36,062 nucleotides of DNA from an uncultured bacterium (GCA_902826945.1 CADEGS010000018.1:1-36062), one strand, 5' to 3'; positions 25,616 to 34,299 are shown, numbered from the stretch's first letter. A program made the numbers and translations. Notes: generated by a model not told the origin, from the sequence alone.

Positions 25616-25812
25616 GGCGTGCGATGAGGAGGGGTTCTCCCGCTGAGAGCGCGGCGCTCGGCGCGGGTTCCCGGCCGCCCCGGAAATGGCCGCGATCCGC
25701 CCGGGTGCCGTCGCCCGCGCCCGTGCGGGAGCCAGCGGCTCCCGGGCGACGACGTCGCGACGCGCCCCCGCTCGCTCTCCGGCCGCAGCCGGGCGCTGCG
25801 CAGGCCCAGCCG

Positions 25813-25837
25813 GCGGGCGCCTGGGCGCAGCGCCCGC
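25813..25837 (-). other. GC-rich hairpin downstream of the TonB-receptor gene
   Basis: GCGGGCGC and GCGCCCGC form an 8-bp stem around a 9-nt loop, beginning 13 nt past the receptor stop codon on the minus strand. No T tract follows, so any role in termination would depend on other factors. The remaining gap to 25615 shows nothing else recognisable. Confidence 0.4.
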
Positions 25838-25850
25838 GCCGCCTGGCGAT

Positions 25851-27815
25851 TCAGCGCGCGCTCGGGCCGGCCGCGCGCTCGCGCGCCGCGCGCGGCCTGG
25901 GCTCGTAGGTCAGGCTGACGGTGAGCGAGCGGCGCAGGGCGTCCGAGCCGTCGAACTCCGAGCGCGTCTCGTGGCCCAGGTCCTGCGCGCCGATCGCCAG
26001 CCAGAGCTCGTCGCTCGCGCGCCAGCCGAGGCGCGCGTCCACGCGCACGTGCTCCGCGTCCTCGAACTCGCCGCCCAGCCCCTCGACGGCGTACACGCCG
26101 AGGTCGAGCTCCCAGTCGGCGCCCAGGTCGAGGTACGAGCGCAGGTTGGCCAGGTGGCGCGGGCTGGCATCGGCGGTCACGAGCTCGATTCCGTCGTGGG
26201 CGCGCTCGAAGTCGTCCTGGAGCAGCGCGTACGCCGCGCGCAGGCGCCAGCGATCGACGGGGCGCAGGTCGAGCGCCAGCTCGCCGCCCCAAGACTCGCC
26301 CTTCACGTCGTTGTCGAGCAGCACCTTCCCGCTCGGGCGCACGCTGCGGCTGCCGAGGTCGTAGGTGCTGCTCCAGAAGAGCGCCAGGTCGAGCGAGGCG
26401 CGCTCCGAGAGCCGCCGGCGCGCCCCGAGCTCGGCCACGTTCCCCTTCTCGGAGCCGAAGCCCGGGTTGCCCGAGACGGCGCTCTTCGCGGTCAGCGTGC
26501 GCTCCTCGATCGAGGGCGTGCGGACCGTGTGCGTGAAGCCGGTCCACAAGAGCAGGTCGTCCTGCGGCGTCCAGGTCGCGCGCAGCGTCGGCTGCGTCTC
26601 CATGCGCGTGAACTCGTTGTGCTCGACCTGCAGGCCGGGCTCGATCGTGAGGCGCAGCGCCGGCAGCAGCACGCGCTCCGCCAGGAACACGCGCAGGTTC
26701 CTCTGCACGACGTCGGCGGGCTCGTAGGAGAGCTGGGCGGGGTCGTCGCCCCGCAGGCGGCTGTGGATCACGCGGTAGCCGACGCCCAGCGTCAGCGTGC
26801 TCGTCGCGCTCAGCGGCAGCACGCGGCTGAGCTCCACGTCGAGCGTCTCGATGCGCACCTCGGCCAGCGAGGCGTCGTCCTGGCGGTCGAGCGCGTACCA
26901 GGTGCGCAGCGTCGTGCCCGAGGCCGGGTCCTCCAGCGCGGCCAGCAGCATGTGCCCGTCCCGGTCGCTCCGCACGGGCGCGGGCTGGAGCGCGGACGGG
27001 TCGCGCGAGGGGTCGGTGAAGGCGCCGTCGTAGCCGCGGCCCCACAGCGTCAGGCGCTTGCCCGACTCCGTGCTCCAGTCGGCGCGGAAGCCGCCGCCGC
27101 CGATGTCGCGCTCGGCCTCCACGCCGAGGAACGGGCGCGCCAGCGGGTCGTACTCGGAGAACGTGCCCCACACGCGGAACGCGCCGCGCTCGCCCAGCGC
27201 TCCGCCGGCGCGCGCCGCGACGTGCCGGTCGTCGGTGCCCTGGCGCGCCGAGGCGCGCAGGCCCTGCGTGCGCGCGCTGTCCTTCGTGATCACGTGCACG
27301 ATGCCGTTCACCGCGCTGGTGCCGGTCAGGACGCCGGCCGGCCCGCGCACGATCTCGACGCGCTCGACGTCGTCGAGGTCGATGTCGAGGAGCGGCCACC
27401 ACGTGCCGGAGAAGAGCGGCGTGCTGACCACGACCCCGTCCACCATCACGAGCACCTGCGTCAGGAGCGCCTCGCTCGTCGGCGAGACGCCGGCCGTGTA
27501 GCCGCGCGCCGTCACGTCCCAGGCATTCGTGCGCCGGCGCACGACGTGGAAGCCCGGCGCCATGCGCAGCGCCTCGGCCAGGGACGAGTGGCCGGAGCGG
27601 CGGAGCTCCTCGCCGCTGATCCCGTACGTCGCGGCCGGCAGCTCCCACGCGTCGGCGCTCCCGATGACCCCGCCCTTCCAGGGAGGCTGGCCCCGCGCGG
27701 GCTCCTCCGCGGCCGGCGCGCCCTGCGGAAGCGGGGATCCCTCGCCGGCCGGCGGATCGGCGCCCGCCGCCGCGGCGCGCGCGAGCAGGAGGAGAGCGAT
27801 CGTCTGCGCGAGCAT
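25851..27815 (-). CDS. TonB-dependent outer-membrane receptor
   Basis: A 654-residue protein. The N-terminal signal peptide is MLAQTIALLLLARAAAAGA. The plug domain (about residues 55-190) shows EELRRSGHSSLAEALRMAPG continuing FHVVRRRTNAWDVTARGY, LVMVDGVVVSTPLFSGTWWP and VERVEIVRGPAGVLTGTSAV continuing NGIVHVITK, the classical plug signature. The rest alternates in beta-barrel fashion, e.g. DLLLWTGFTHTVRTPSIEER and GNPGFGSEKGNVAELGARRR. The last strand (RSLTVSLTYEP) is followed by an Arg/Ala tail instead of ending on the usual aromatic residue. It imports a chelated metal, vitamin or oligomer using TonB energy; the ligand cannot be told. It has its own long 5' leader (start at 27815, -10 candidate at 27932-27937). 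Confidence 0.93.
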   Translation of the reverse strand: MLAQTIALLLLARAAAAGADPPAGEGSPLPQGAPAAEEPARGQPPWKGGVIGSADAWELPAATYGISGEELRRSGHSSLAEALRMAPGFHVVRRRTNAWDVTARGYTAGVSPTSEALLTQVLVMVDGVVVSTPLFSGTWWPLLDIDLDDVERVEIVRGPAGVLTGTSAVNGIVHVITKDSARTQGLRASARQGTDDRHVAARAGGALGERGAFRVWGTFSEYDPLARPFLGVEAERDIGGGGFRADWSTESGKRLTLWGRGYDGAFTDPSRDPSALQPAPVRSDRDGHMLLAALEDPASGTTLRTWYALDRQDDASLAEVRIETLDVELSRVLPLSATSTLTLGVGYRVIHSRLRGDDPAQLSYEPADVVQRNLRVFLAERVLLPALRLTIEPGLQVEHNEFTRMETQPTLRATWTPQDDLLLWTGFTHTVRTPSIEERTLTAKSAVSGNPGFGSEKGNVAELGARRRLSERASLDLALFWSSTYDLGSRSVRPSGKVLLDNDVKGESWGGELALDLRPVDRWRLRAAYALLQDDFERAHDGIELVTADASPRHLANLRSYLDLGADWELDLGVYAVEGLGGEFEDAEHVRVDARLGWRASDELWLAIGAQDLGHETRSEFDGSDALRRSLTVSLTYEPRPRAARERAAGPSAR

Positions 27816-27931
27816 GAATCGCTCTGGGAGGGCACTCTTGGCGGGGGGGAGGAGCGCGTGCGCCCGCCGGCTCGGAATGCTTTTCCTGGCGCGGACTCGC
27901 CTCGCTTCGCCCCGGTGGCCGGATCAGGCGA

Positions 27932-27937
27932 AGTCTA
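27932..27937 (-). promoter_or_regulatory. Candidate -10 element (TAGACT) for the TonB receptor gene
   Basis: Minus-strand TAGACT gives an expected leader of about 110 nt before the ATG at 27815, long enough for a regulatory structure. I compared the leader with the cobalamin riboswitch and did not find its conserved core. The remainder of the gap to 28101 holds nothing recognisable. Confidence 0.4.
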
Positions 27938-28101
27938 TCCCGCCCCCGCGACGCGGCCGGACGCGCACGGCGGCGCGCGGACCGCCTGGTGAGCGACCGC
28001 TCGCCCGCTGCCCGACCTCTCGCGCGTCCTCGGCAAGCTCGCGAGCGCGAGCAACGAGTCCGATCAAGGAGGCGAGCGACCCTGTCCGGCCGCCCCGCGG
28101 G

Positions 28102-29922
28102 CTACGCGCGCAGCGCGTCGCTGCCCGCCGCCTCGGCGAGGAGGTCGAAGAGCTCGGCCTCCTCGAAGGGCTTGTGCAGGAGCGGGCGGCCGCACCGGTG
28201 CTGGAAGGCGACGGCCTCGGGCGCGTACGGGTCGCCGGTGACGTAGACGACGCGCTCGCTCAGCGCGGGCTCGCGCGCGCGCAGGCGCTCGCAGAAGCCG
28301 GCTCCGCCGATGCCGGGCATGCGCAGGTCGCACAGGACGGCGCCGACCCCTTCGAGCGGCAGCGCCAGCGCCTCCTCGGCGGAGGACGCCTCCGTCACCG
28401 CCCAGCCGCGGCGCTCCGCCATGCGCCGCACGAGCGAGCGCAAGGACGGCTCGTCGTCGACGACGAGCAGCCGCTCGCCCGCCGGCGGCGCGGGCGCCGG
28501 ACGCTGCGGCAGGAGGCCAGCGTGCTCGTGCGGCAGGCGCACGACGAAGGCGGCGCCGCCCTCGGGGCGGCTCGTGACCGAGATCGTGCCGCGGTGGCCG
28601 CGCACGATGCCGTGCGCGATCGAGAGGCCGAGCCCGGTGCCGCGGCCGGGCGCCTTGGTCGTGAAGAACGGCTCGAAGATGCGCTCGCGCAGCTCGTCCG
28701 GGACGCCCGGGCCCTCGTCGGTGACGCGCAGCACGACCTCGCCGCCCTCGACGCGCGCGCCGACGGTCACGCGGCCCGCCGGCGCGCCGGCGTCGAGCGC
28801 GTTCGAGAGCAGGTTCGCGAGCACCTGCTCGAGCCCGATGCGGTCGGCCGCGAGGCGCAGGCCGTGCATCGGCTCGATGCGCACGCGCTCCGCCGCGTCG
28901 CCCGCGCGCGCGCCCGCCAGGCCGCGCGCGACGCGCCGCACCAGGTCCTCGAGGTCGAGCTCCTCGCGCGGGTGCACCGACTGGCCGGCGAGCGCGGAGA
29001 GGTTGCGCACGATCCCGCGGCAGCGCTCGGCCTGCTCGACGACGATGGCGGCCTCGACGCGGCTCGCCTCGCGCCGCTCCAGCTCCTCGGCGTAGGCGAG
29101 GATCACGGTCAGCGGGTTGTTCAGCTCGTGCGCGACGCCCGACACGACGGTGCCGAGCGCGCGCAGGCGCTCGCCGCGCTCGATCTCGCGCGCGAGGCGC
29201 TCGCGCTCGCGCTCGGCGTCCAGCAGGCGGCGGTGCGCGTCCTGCAGCAGGCCGACGACCAGGCCCGCGCCGAGCAGGAGCTGCACGCCGAGGTCGAGGA
29301 ACGAGTTGAGCGAGAGCAGCACGTGCGCGACGGGGCGCTGGCTCTCGAGCACGGCCAGCGCGTGAACGGTCCACGACACCGCCAGCCCGACGAGCGAGAG
29401 GCGCAGGATCGCCAGCCCCGCCTCGCCGCCCAGGTCGCGCAGCGCGCGCAGCGCGAGCAGCGCGCACGCGACCATCACGGGCGCCTGCAGCACGAGCAGG
29501 TCGTCCACCGCCGGCAGGACGAGCGGCGCCGCGGCGCCGGCGGCGACCAGCGCCGCGCGCGCCGGCGCGTGCCAGCGCGGCTCGCTGCGCCCGCCGAGCT
29601 CCAGGCTGCCGCGCACGAGCAGCGCGCCGAACAGGAACTTGAGCGCGGTGTAGAGCGCGTAGCAGAGGACGGGCAGCGGCTGGCCGTCCACCCAGACCTG
29701 GTACGAGGAGGCGACGTCGTGCGCGCGGAAGAAGCGCGCGCTCATCGCGCTCAGCGCGACGGCGAGCGCGACGAAGGCCCACAGGAAGGTGCGGAAGGCC
29801 GTCTGCGGCACGCGCCGCCGGATCGACGCGAAGAGCGCGACGAAGACCCAGGCCACGAAGGCCTGGACGAAGAGCCCCACCAGGGCGAGCAGGTCCAGGA
29901 CGCGCAGCAGGAACACGGGCAC
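28102..29922 (-). CDS. Hybrid histidine kinase with 7TM-like sensor and C-terminal receiver
   Basis: A 606-residue protein. No ATG is in place; the GTG at 29922 (or the one at 29916) puts hydrophobic segment VFLLRVLDLLALVGLFVQAF at the N-terminus. About seven hydrophobic stretches fill residues 1-225, a membrane sensor without a named domain. A coiled coil (DAERERERLAREIERGERLR) leads to the H-box GVAHELNNP with phospho-acceptor H265. N box LLSNALDA (371-378), G1 DEGPGVP and G2 GTGLGLSIAHG complete the ATPase domain. A receiver domain (about 484-600) has D489/D490, phospho-acceptor D532 in CDLRMPG, T562 and K584. All functional residues are present. No DNA-binding regulator is adjacent, so the output goes elsewhere. 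It lies between the TonB receptor and the glycan cassette on the same strand. Confidence 0.92.
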   Translation of the reverse strand: MPVFLLRVLDLLALVGLFVQAFVAWVFVALFASIRRRVPQTAFRTFLWAFVALAVALSAMSARFFRAHDVASSYQVWVDGQPLPVLCYALYTALKFLFGALLVRGSLELGGRSEPRWHAPARAALVAAGAAAPLVLPAVDDLLVLQAPVMVACALLALRALRDLGGEAGLAILRLSLVGLAVSWTVHALAVLESQRPVAHVLLSLNSFLDLGVQLLLGAGLVVGLLQDAHRRLLDAERERERLAREIERGERLRALGTVVSGVAHELNNPLTVILAYAEELERREASRVEAAIVVEQAERCRGIVRNLSALAGQSVHPREELDLEDLVRRVARGLAGARAGDAAERVRIEPMHGLRLAADRIGLEQVLANLLSNALDAGAPAGRVTVGARVEGGEVVLRVTDEGPGVPDELRERIFEPFFTTKAPGRGTGLGLSIAHGIVRGHRGTISVTSRPEGGAAFVVRLPHEHAGLLPQRPAPAPPAGERLLVVDDEPSLRSLVRRMAERRGWAVTEASSAEEALALPLEGVGAVLCDLRMPGIGGAGFCERLRAREPALSERVVYVTGDPYAPEAVAFQHRCGRPLLHKPFEEAELFDLLAEAAGSDALRA

Positions 29923-30026
29923 AGCGTAGCGACTCGCGCGCCGCCGATCCGGTGCGGCGCGGCCGTTGCCGCGGGTCGTCGCGGCGGCGGGACGAGCGCG
30001 CGCGGCGCCCGGGAGGCCGGATTCGG

Positions 30027-31262
30027 TCAGCCGCCGGGGAACTCGAGGAAGCGCCCCCCGGGGTGGACCGGGACGCGCAGCCCGGGCTCGCGGCCGATGC
30101 GGGCGCTGTGGCCGCGCCAGTCGAGGTCCTCCAGCGGCTCGGAGCGGAAGCCGGAGGCGAGGGACGAGGCCAAGACCAGCGCCAGGAGCGCCAGCGCCAC
30201 CGCTCGCTTCCAGCGCTCCGGCTGGCAGGCGAGCACGACCAGCGCCCAGGTCGTGAACAGGGCCGGCCCGTAGAAGTAGCGCATGCCCGCCCCGGGGGCG
30301 ACGAGCAGGTCGGGGCGGCTGCGGAACTTGACCAGCACGGCGGCGAGCGGGAGCGCCCCGACGGCGAGGAAGCACGCGACGGCCGCGCGCTGGCGGCCGC
30401 GCGTGCCGGCCAGCGCGACGCCCCAGGTCGCGGCGAAGAGCGCGCACAGGAGCGCCGGCGACAGGCGGTAGGGGAGGCGCGTGCCGAGCACGAGGCCCCC
30501 GAAGGCCTTCTGTCCGAGCAGCACCGCGAGGGCGTGCGGTCCGAGCTGGCTCGGGGCCGGCGAGGGCGGCGTGTTGCGCCACAGGACGGCGCCCTGGACG
30601 AGCGCCACCGCCAGCGCCAGCGCCAGCATCGCCGCGCGGTGGCGGCTGCGCTGGCGCAGCCAGCGCAGCAGGAACAGCGGCAGGAAGAGCGGCGCGAAGG
30701 GCCCGGTCAGGCCGCACAGGACGAGCGCCGCGCCGTCGGCGAGCCCGAGCAGCCGCGGGTCGCCGCGCGCCGGGTCGGGGTCGCGCCGCACGAGCAGGAG
30801 CGCCGTCCAGGCGACCAGGATCGACTGCAGGTTGGCGAGGTTGAGGAAGACCTCGTTCGAGACGTGCGGCACGAGCACGAGCGCCAGCGCCAGCGGCACC
30901 CGGCAGGGGAGCTCGAGCCGCGGCGACAGCGCCTGGCGGGCGACGACGAGCAGCACGAGCAGGCTGGTCCACGCGTACGCCGCCGGCACCCAGGCGAGCG
31001 GCGCGCACGCGTCCACGGCGAGCGCGACCAGACGCGGAACGAGGTGCAGGTAGCCCGAGTAGGGCACGAGGAGCGCGCGCGCTCCCTGCGTGTGCTGCTG
31101 GTGGAAGAAGATCCAGGCGTCCTCGGCCCACAGCTGCGGGTTCGCGAGCGCGTCGGTCTTGCGCACCGAGACGACCAGCGCGACCAGCGCCAGGGCCAGC
31201 CAGGTCCGCCAGCCCGGCGCGCGCGCGCCGCCGGCCGGGAGCGGCTCTGCCTGCGGGCGCAT
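30027..31262 (-). CDS. Polytopic membrane protein, candidate GT-C-type glycosyltransferase
   Basis: A 411-residue protein with roughly nine to eleven hydrophobic segments. TM1 (about 20-35, WLALALVALVVSV) is followed by RKTDALANPQLWAEDAWIFF, with an acidic pair E47-D48 in the first outer loop. Then comes VPYSGYLHLVPRLVALAVDA. An acidic motif in the first extracytoplasmic loop is the hallmark of GT-C enzymes, which use polyprenyl-phosphate sugars. I do not recognise a named family, and the assignment rests on this topology. The ATG overlaps the stop of the SGNH gene by 1 nt (TGATG), making it the third gene of a tight operon with an MBOAT acyltransferase. The C-terminal 40 residues are outside the last TM helix. 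It probably acts on the glycan or lipid-linked sugar handled by its two neighbours. Confidence 0.75.
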   Translation of the reverse strand: MRPQAEPLPAGGARAPGWRTWLALALVALVVSVRKTDALANPQLWAEDAWIFFHQQHTQGARALLVPYSGYLHLVPRLVALAVDACAPLAWVPAAYAWTSLLVLLVVARQALSPRLELPCRVPLALALVLVPHVSNEVFLNLANLQSILVAWTALLLVRRDPDPARGDPRLLGLADGAALVLCGLTGPFAPLFLPLFLLRWLRQRSRHRAAMLALALAVALVQGAVLWRNTPPSPAPSQLGPHALAVLLGQKAFGGLVLGTRLPYRLSPALLCALFAATWGVALAGTRGRQRAAVACFLAVGALPLAAVLVKFRSRPDLLVAPGAGMRYFYGPALFTTWALVVLACQPERWKRAVALALLALVLASSLASGFRSEPLEDLDWRGHSARIGREPGLRVPVHPGGRFLEFPGG

Positions 31263-32848
31263 CAACGCCCGCCGGCCGCCCCGCCCGGCGCGTTCGGCCG
31301 CGACGCCAGGCCGAGCTCGGCGCGCTCGAAGGCCGGCGCTCCGTCCCCGTGCCGCGCGTCGGCCAAGGCGAGGCCGAGCGGCCCCGCGGGGTCGATCGGG
31401 CCGAGCGGGACGAGGTGCACGCGGCGGTCCGCGGCGAGCTCCGCCGCGGCCGTCACGGCGCTCCCGTCCGGCGCGCGCGCGCTCACGCGCACGCGCGTCG
31501 CGGCGCCCGGCGCGCGCCACAGCCGCAGCACGCCCTCGGCCGGCCGCGCGTCCGGCGGCGCGGCGCCGGGCGCCGCGGCGAGCGTGAGCGCCGCGCCGCC
31601 GGCGTCCGGCGCGAGCACGAGCGGCACCACGCGCTCGCAGCGCAGCCAGGCGCGCGCGCGCGCGAGCTCGTCCTCCCCGACCGGGAGCGGCGGGACGGCG
31701 AGCATCAGCGAGCGCTCGACCTGCTCGCAGATCACGAGGTCCGGCCCGAAGGCGTCGATCTGCGCGGCGTCGAAGGGCAGGGTGCTCACGACCAGCACCT
31801 GCGAGCCGTCGCGCAGCAGGAACTGCACCAGCGCGTCGCCGAACGAGTCGCGCACGAGGCAGATGCGCGGCAGCTCGGGCGCGGGGCCCTCGAAGCGCGC
31901 GTCGCCCAGCCCGCGCGGGCCGGGCCAGCTCTCGAGCAGCCGGAAGGCGGGCCTCTTCGCGCGCCAGAAGGGGCTGTCCTGCGCGACGAGGTCCTCGATC
32001 AGCATGCGCGTGGCCCAGCTGTCGCCCGGGCCCTGCTGCTCCTCGACGAAGTCCTCGCGCGCGGGCGCGGGCGGGAGTGCGAACCAGTCCTCGAACGACG
32101 CGCGCAGCGCGCGGTAGGCGACCAGCGCGCCGCGCGCGTTCCAGTGCGAGCCGAGCGGGTAGTAGAGCAGCGCGCCTTCCGCCTTGGCCGCGAGGAGCGG
32201 CGCGCGCACGTCGACGATGCGCGCGCCGTCCCGCGCACCCGGCGCGCCCGGCGCCGCGACGAGCTGGTCGAGGCGCGTGCGCGGCCCGACGTTGCGCGCC
32301 CAGCCGGGCAGCTGCTCGGGGTAGATCGAGTGCTTGTCCGGCGCGACCAGGAAGACGAAGCGCGCGTCGCGCGCCGCCAGCCAGTCGCGGCGCGCCGCGA
32401 GCGCGGCGTGCCAGGCGGCGAGCTCGTCGGGCGCGAAGGGGTCGAGCGCGCGGTGCTCGGCCAGCGCCTCCTCCGCCAGGAAGATCCAGCCGTCCTTCCC
32501 GACCAGCGTGTTCGGCTTGGGCGAGGAGCCGAGCCCCAGGAACACGAGCGCGTTGTACCAGCGCAGGAGCGTGCCGCGCAGGCCGAAGGCGTCGTCGTAC
32601 CAGTCCTCGAAGGCGGCCGGCCAGCGCTCGAGCGCGGCCAGGTCGCGCGGCGCCGCCGGCGCGGGCGCGGGGGCGCGCAGCTCCTTCAGGACGGCGCGGT
32701 CGGGCGCTCCCGTCGCGACCCACGCCACCGTCGGCGCGGCGATCGCGAGCAGGAACGCGAGCGCGAGCGCGCGCCCGGCGGCGCGCCGGCCGGGCACCGG
32801 GTGCGGCGCGTCCGCCGCGGGAGCTCCGCTCGCGCCAGGGGCAGTCAC
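31262..32848 (-). CDS. AlgJ/AlgX-like SGNH protein with altered catalytic triad
   Basis: A 528-residue protein. The GTG at 32848 shares its first G with the last base of the MBOAT stop (TAGTG). One N-terminal TM anchor is present (about 26-46, ALALAFLLAIAAPTVAWVAT). The next block is family-typical: FEDWYDDAFGLRGTLLRWYN, KPNTLVGKDGWIFLAEEAL and FVFLVAPDKHSIYPEQLPGW. The SGNH nucleophile is S335 in LVRDSFGDAL. The His of the triad is H235 in PLGSHWNARGA; AlgX/AlgJ have D-x-H-W here, so the usual Asp two positions before His is Gly233. A C-terminal extension (about 425-528) looks like a beta-sandwich, perhaps glycan-binding. By family it should transfer acyl groups supplied by the MBOAT partner to an exported glycan. 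The missing Asp means the activity may be weak, rewired or lost. Confidence 0.85.
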   Translation of the reverse strand: MTAPGASGAPAADAPHPVPGRRAAGRALALAFLLAIAAPTVAWVATGAPDRAVLKELRAPAPAPAAPRDLAALERWPAAFEDWYDDAFGLRGTLLRWYNALVFLGLGSSPKPNTLVGKDGWIFLAEEALAEHRALDPFAPDELAAWHAALAARRDWLAARDARFVFLVAPDKHSIYPEQLPGWARNVGPRTRLDQLVAAPGAPGARDGARIVDVRAPLLAAKAEGALLYYPLGSHWNARGALVAYRALRASFEDWFALPPAPAREDFVEEQQGPGDSWATRMLIEDLVAQDSPFWRAKRPAFRLLESWPGPRGLGDARFEGPAPELPRICLVRDSFGDALVQFLLRDGSQVLVVSTLPFDAAQIDAFGPDLVICEQVERSLMLAVPPLPVGEDELARARAWLRCERVVPLVLAPDAGGAALTLAAAPGAAPPDARPAEGVLRLWRAPGAATRVRVSARAPDGSAVTAAAELAADRRVHLVPLGPIDPAGPLGLALADARHGDGAPAFERAELGLASRPNAPGGAAGGR

Positions 32849-34299
32849 TAGAAGCGGAAGTAGATGAAGGGGTTGTAGGTCTGCGCGGCGAGCGCCATCG
32901 CCGCGCCGAGCAGCACGAGGAAGAGCGCGGCGGCCCCGGCCCACTCCAGCGCGCCGCTCGCCAGGCGCCCGGCGCCGCCGGCGGCGCGCTCGCGCCAGCC
33001 GCGCAGCGACTCGGCCCACGGCGTCGCGCCGACGATCCCGGCCGCGAGCGCCAGCGCGTGCAGCGGGTCGAGCAGCATGGCGAGCGTGAGGCGGCCGTCG
33101 CCCGCCTGCAGCCCCGCCATCGCGCGCAGCACGCCCGCGGCGCGCGGCAGGTCCGTCGCGCGGAAGAAGACCCAGCCGACGACCACGACCGCGAGCAGGT
33201 ACGCGTGGCGCAGCGCGGCCGGCGCGCGGCGCGGCCCGACCAGGCGCTCGGCGATCAGGAACGCGCCGTGGTAGAGGCCCCACACGACGAAGCTCCAGCT
33301 CGCCCCGTGCCACAGCCCGCACAGGAGGAAGACCACGAGCAGGTTCGCGAGGGTGCGCGCGCGCCCGCGCCGGTTGCCGCCCAGCGGCACGTAGAGGTAG
33401 TCGCGGAACCAGGTCGAGAGCGAGACGTGCCAGCGGCGCCAGAAGTCCGTCACGCTGCGCGCGACGTAGGGCCAGCGGAAGTTCTCGAGGAAGCGGAAGC
33501 CGAACATGCGCCCGAGCCCGATGGCCATGTCCGAGTAGCCCGAGAAGTCGAAGTAGATCTGGAGCGCGTAGGCGAGCGCTCCCAGCCAGGCGACCGCGGG
33601 CGACAGCCCGTGCGGCGGCGCGTCGAAGACGCGGTCGGCGACGAAGGCCAGCGGGTTCGCGACCAGCACCTTCTTGCCCAGGCCGATCACGAAGCGCCGC
33701 ACGCCCTCGACGAAGCCGTCCACGCTCGCCTCGCGCTCGAGGAGCTGCAGCGCCACGTCGCGGTAGCGCACGATCGGCCCCGCGATGAGCTGCGGGAAGA
33801 GCGCGACGTACAGCCCGAAGTCGAGCGGGCTCCGCTGCACGGGCCCGTCGCCGCGGTAGACGTCCACCACGTACGAGAGCGCCTGGAAGGTGAAGAAGGA
33901 GACGCCGATCGGCAGCACCACCTGCTCCCAGCCGCCGCTCCAGAGCCCGAGCGCGCGCAGGTTCTCCACGGCGAAGTTCGCGTACTTGAACCACGCCAGG
34001 AGGCCCAGGTCGAAGACGACCGCCAGCGCCACGACGCAGAGGCCCGCGCGCGGGTCCTGTGGCGCGCGGCGCCGACGGCGGTCCACCAGCAGCCCGAGGA
34101 GCCAGTTGCCGGCGATCGAGGCCAGCATCAGGAGCACCAGGCGTCCCTCGCCCCAGGCGTAGAACGCCAGGCTGGGGACGAGCAGCGCGAGGTTCCTGGC
34201 GCGCAGGCTCCCGCCGCGCGTCGCGGCGCTGACGAGCGCGTACGCGAGCAGCACGGCCGGCAGGAACAGGAACACGAAGACCGGCGACGAGAACAGCAT
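32848..34299 (-). CDS. MBOAT-family O-acyltransferase (AlgI/DltB type)
   Basis: A 483-residue polytopic protein that closely follows AlgI: LFSSPVFVFLFLPAVLLAYA, LAFYAWGEGRLVLLMLASIA, NFAVENLRALGLW, PIGVSFFTFQALSYVVDVYR continuing GDGPVQRSPLDFGLYVALFP, and QIYFDFSGYSDMAIGLGRMF continuing GFRFLENFRWPY. Conserved histidines are H291 in FWRRWHVSLSTWFRDYLYVP continuing LGGNR and catalytic H331 in CGLWHGASW. These move an acyl (usually acetyl) group across the inner membrane for transfer to a glycan or teichoic acid. It is the first gene of a three-gene operon with 1-nt overlaps; the SGNH partner follows, as in alginate and cellulose acetylation systems. No alginate-synthesis genes are in the window, so the acceptor glycan is unknown. 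No SD is visible. Confidence 0.94.
   Translation of the reverse strand: MLFSSPVFVFLFLPAVLLAYALVSAATRGGSLRARNLALLVPSLAFYAWGEGRLVLLMLASIAGNWLLGLLVDRRRRRAPQDPRAGLCVVALAVVFDLGLLAWFKYANFAVENLRALGLWSGGWEQVVLPIGVSFFTFQALSYVVDVYRGDGPVQRSPLDFGLYVALFPQLIAGPIVRYRDVALQLLEREASVDGFVEGVRRFVIGLGKKVLVANPLAFVADRVFDAPPHGLSPAVAWLGALAYALQIYFDFSGYSDMAIGLGRMFGFRFLENFRWPYVARSVTDFWRRWHVSLSTWFRDYLYVPLGGNRRGRARTLANLLVVFLLCGLWHGASWSFVVWGLYHGAFLIAERLVGPRRAPAALRHAYLLAVVVVGWVFFRATDLPRAAGVLRAMAGLQAGDGRLTLAMLLDPLHALALAAGIVGATPWAESLRGWRERAAGGAGRLASGALEWAGAAALFLVLLGAAMALAAQTYNPFIYFRF

Noticed and set aside
25813..25837. GC hairpins after the TonB receptor, ABC-F and hydrolase genes as intrinsic terminators
   Set aside because: None is followed by a T tract, unlike the one after tRNA-fMet, and stable hairpins are common by chance at this GC content. 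They are listed only as hairpins.
27815..27960. Possible cobalamin riboswitch upstream of the TonB receptor (GCCACCGGG and GCCAGGA-like strings on the minus strand)
   Set aside because: The leader from the TAGACT box is only about 110 nt, and the conserved core and B12-box of the riboswitch are not found in order. The matches are short and GC-biased.
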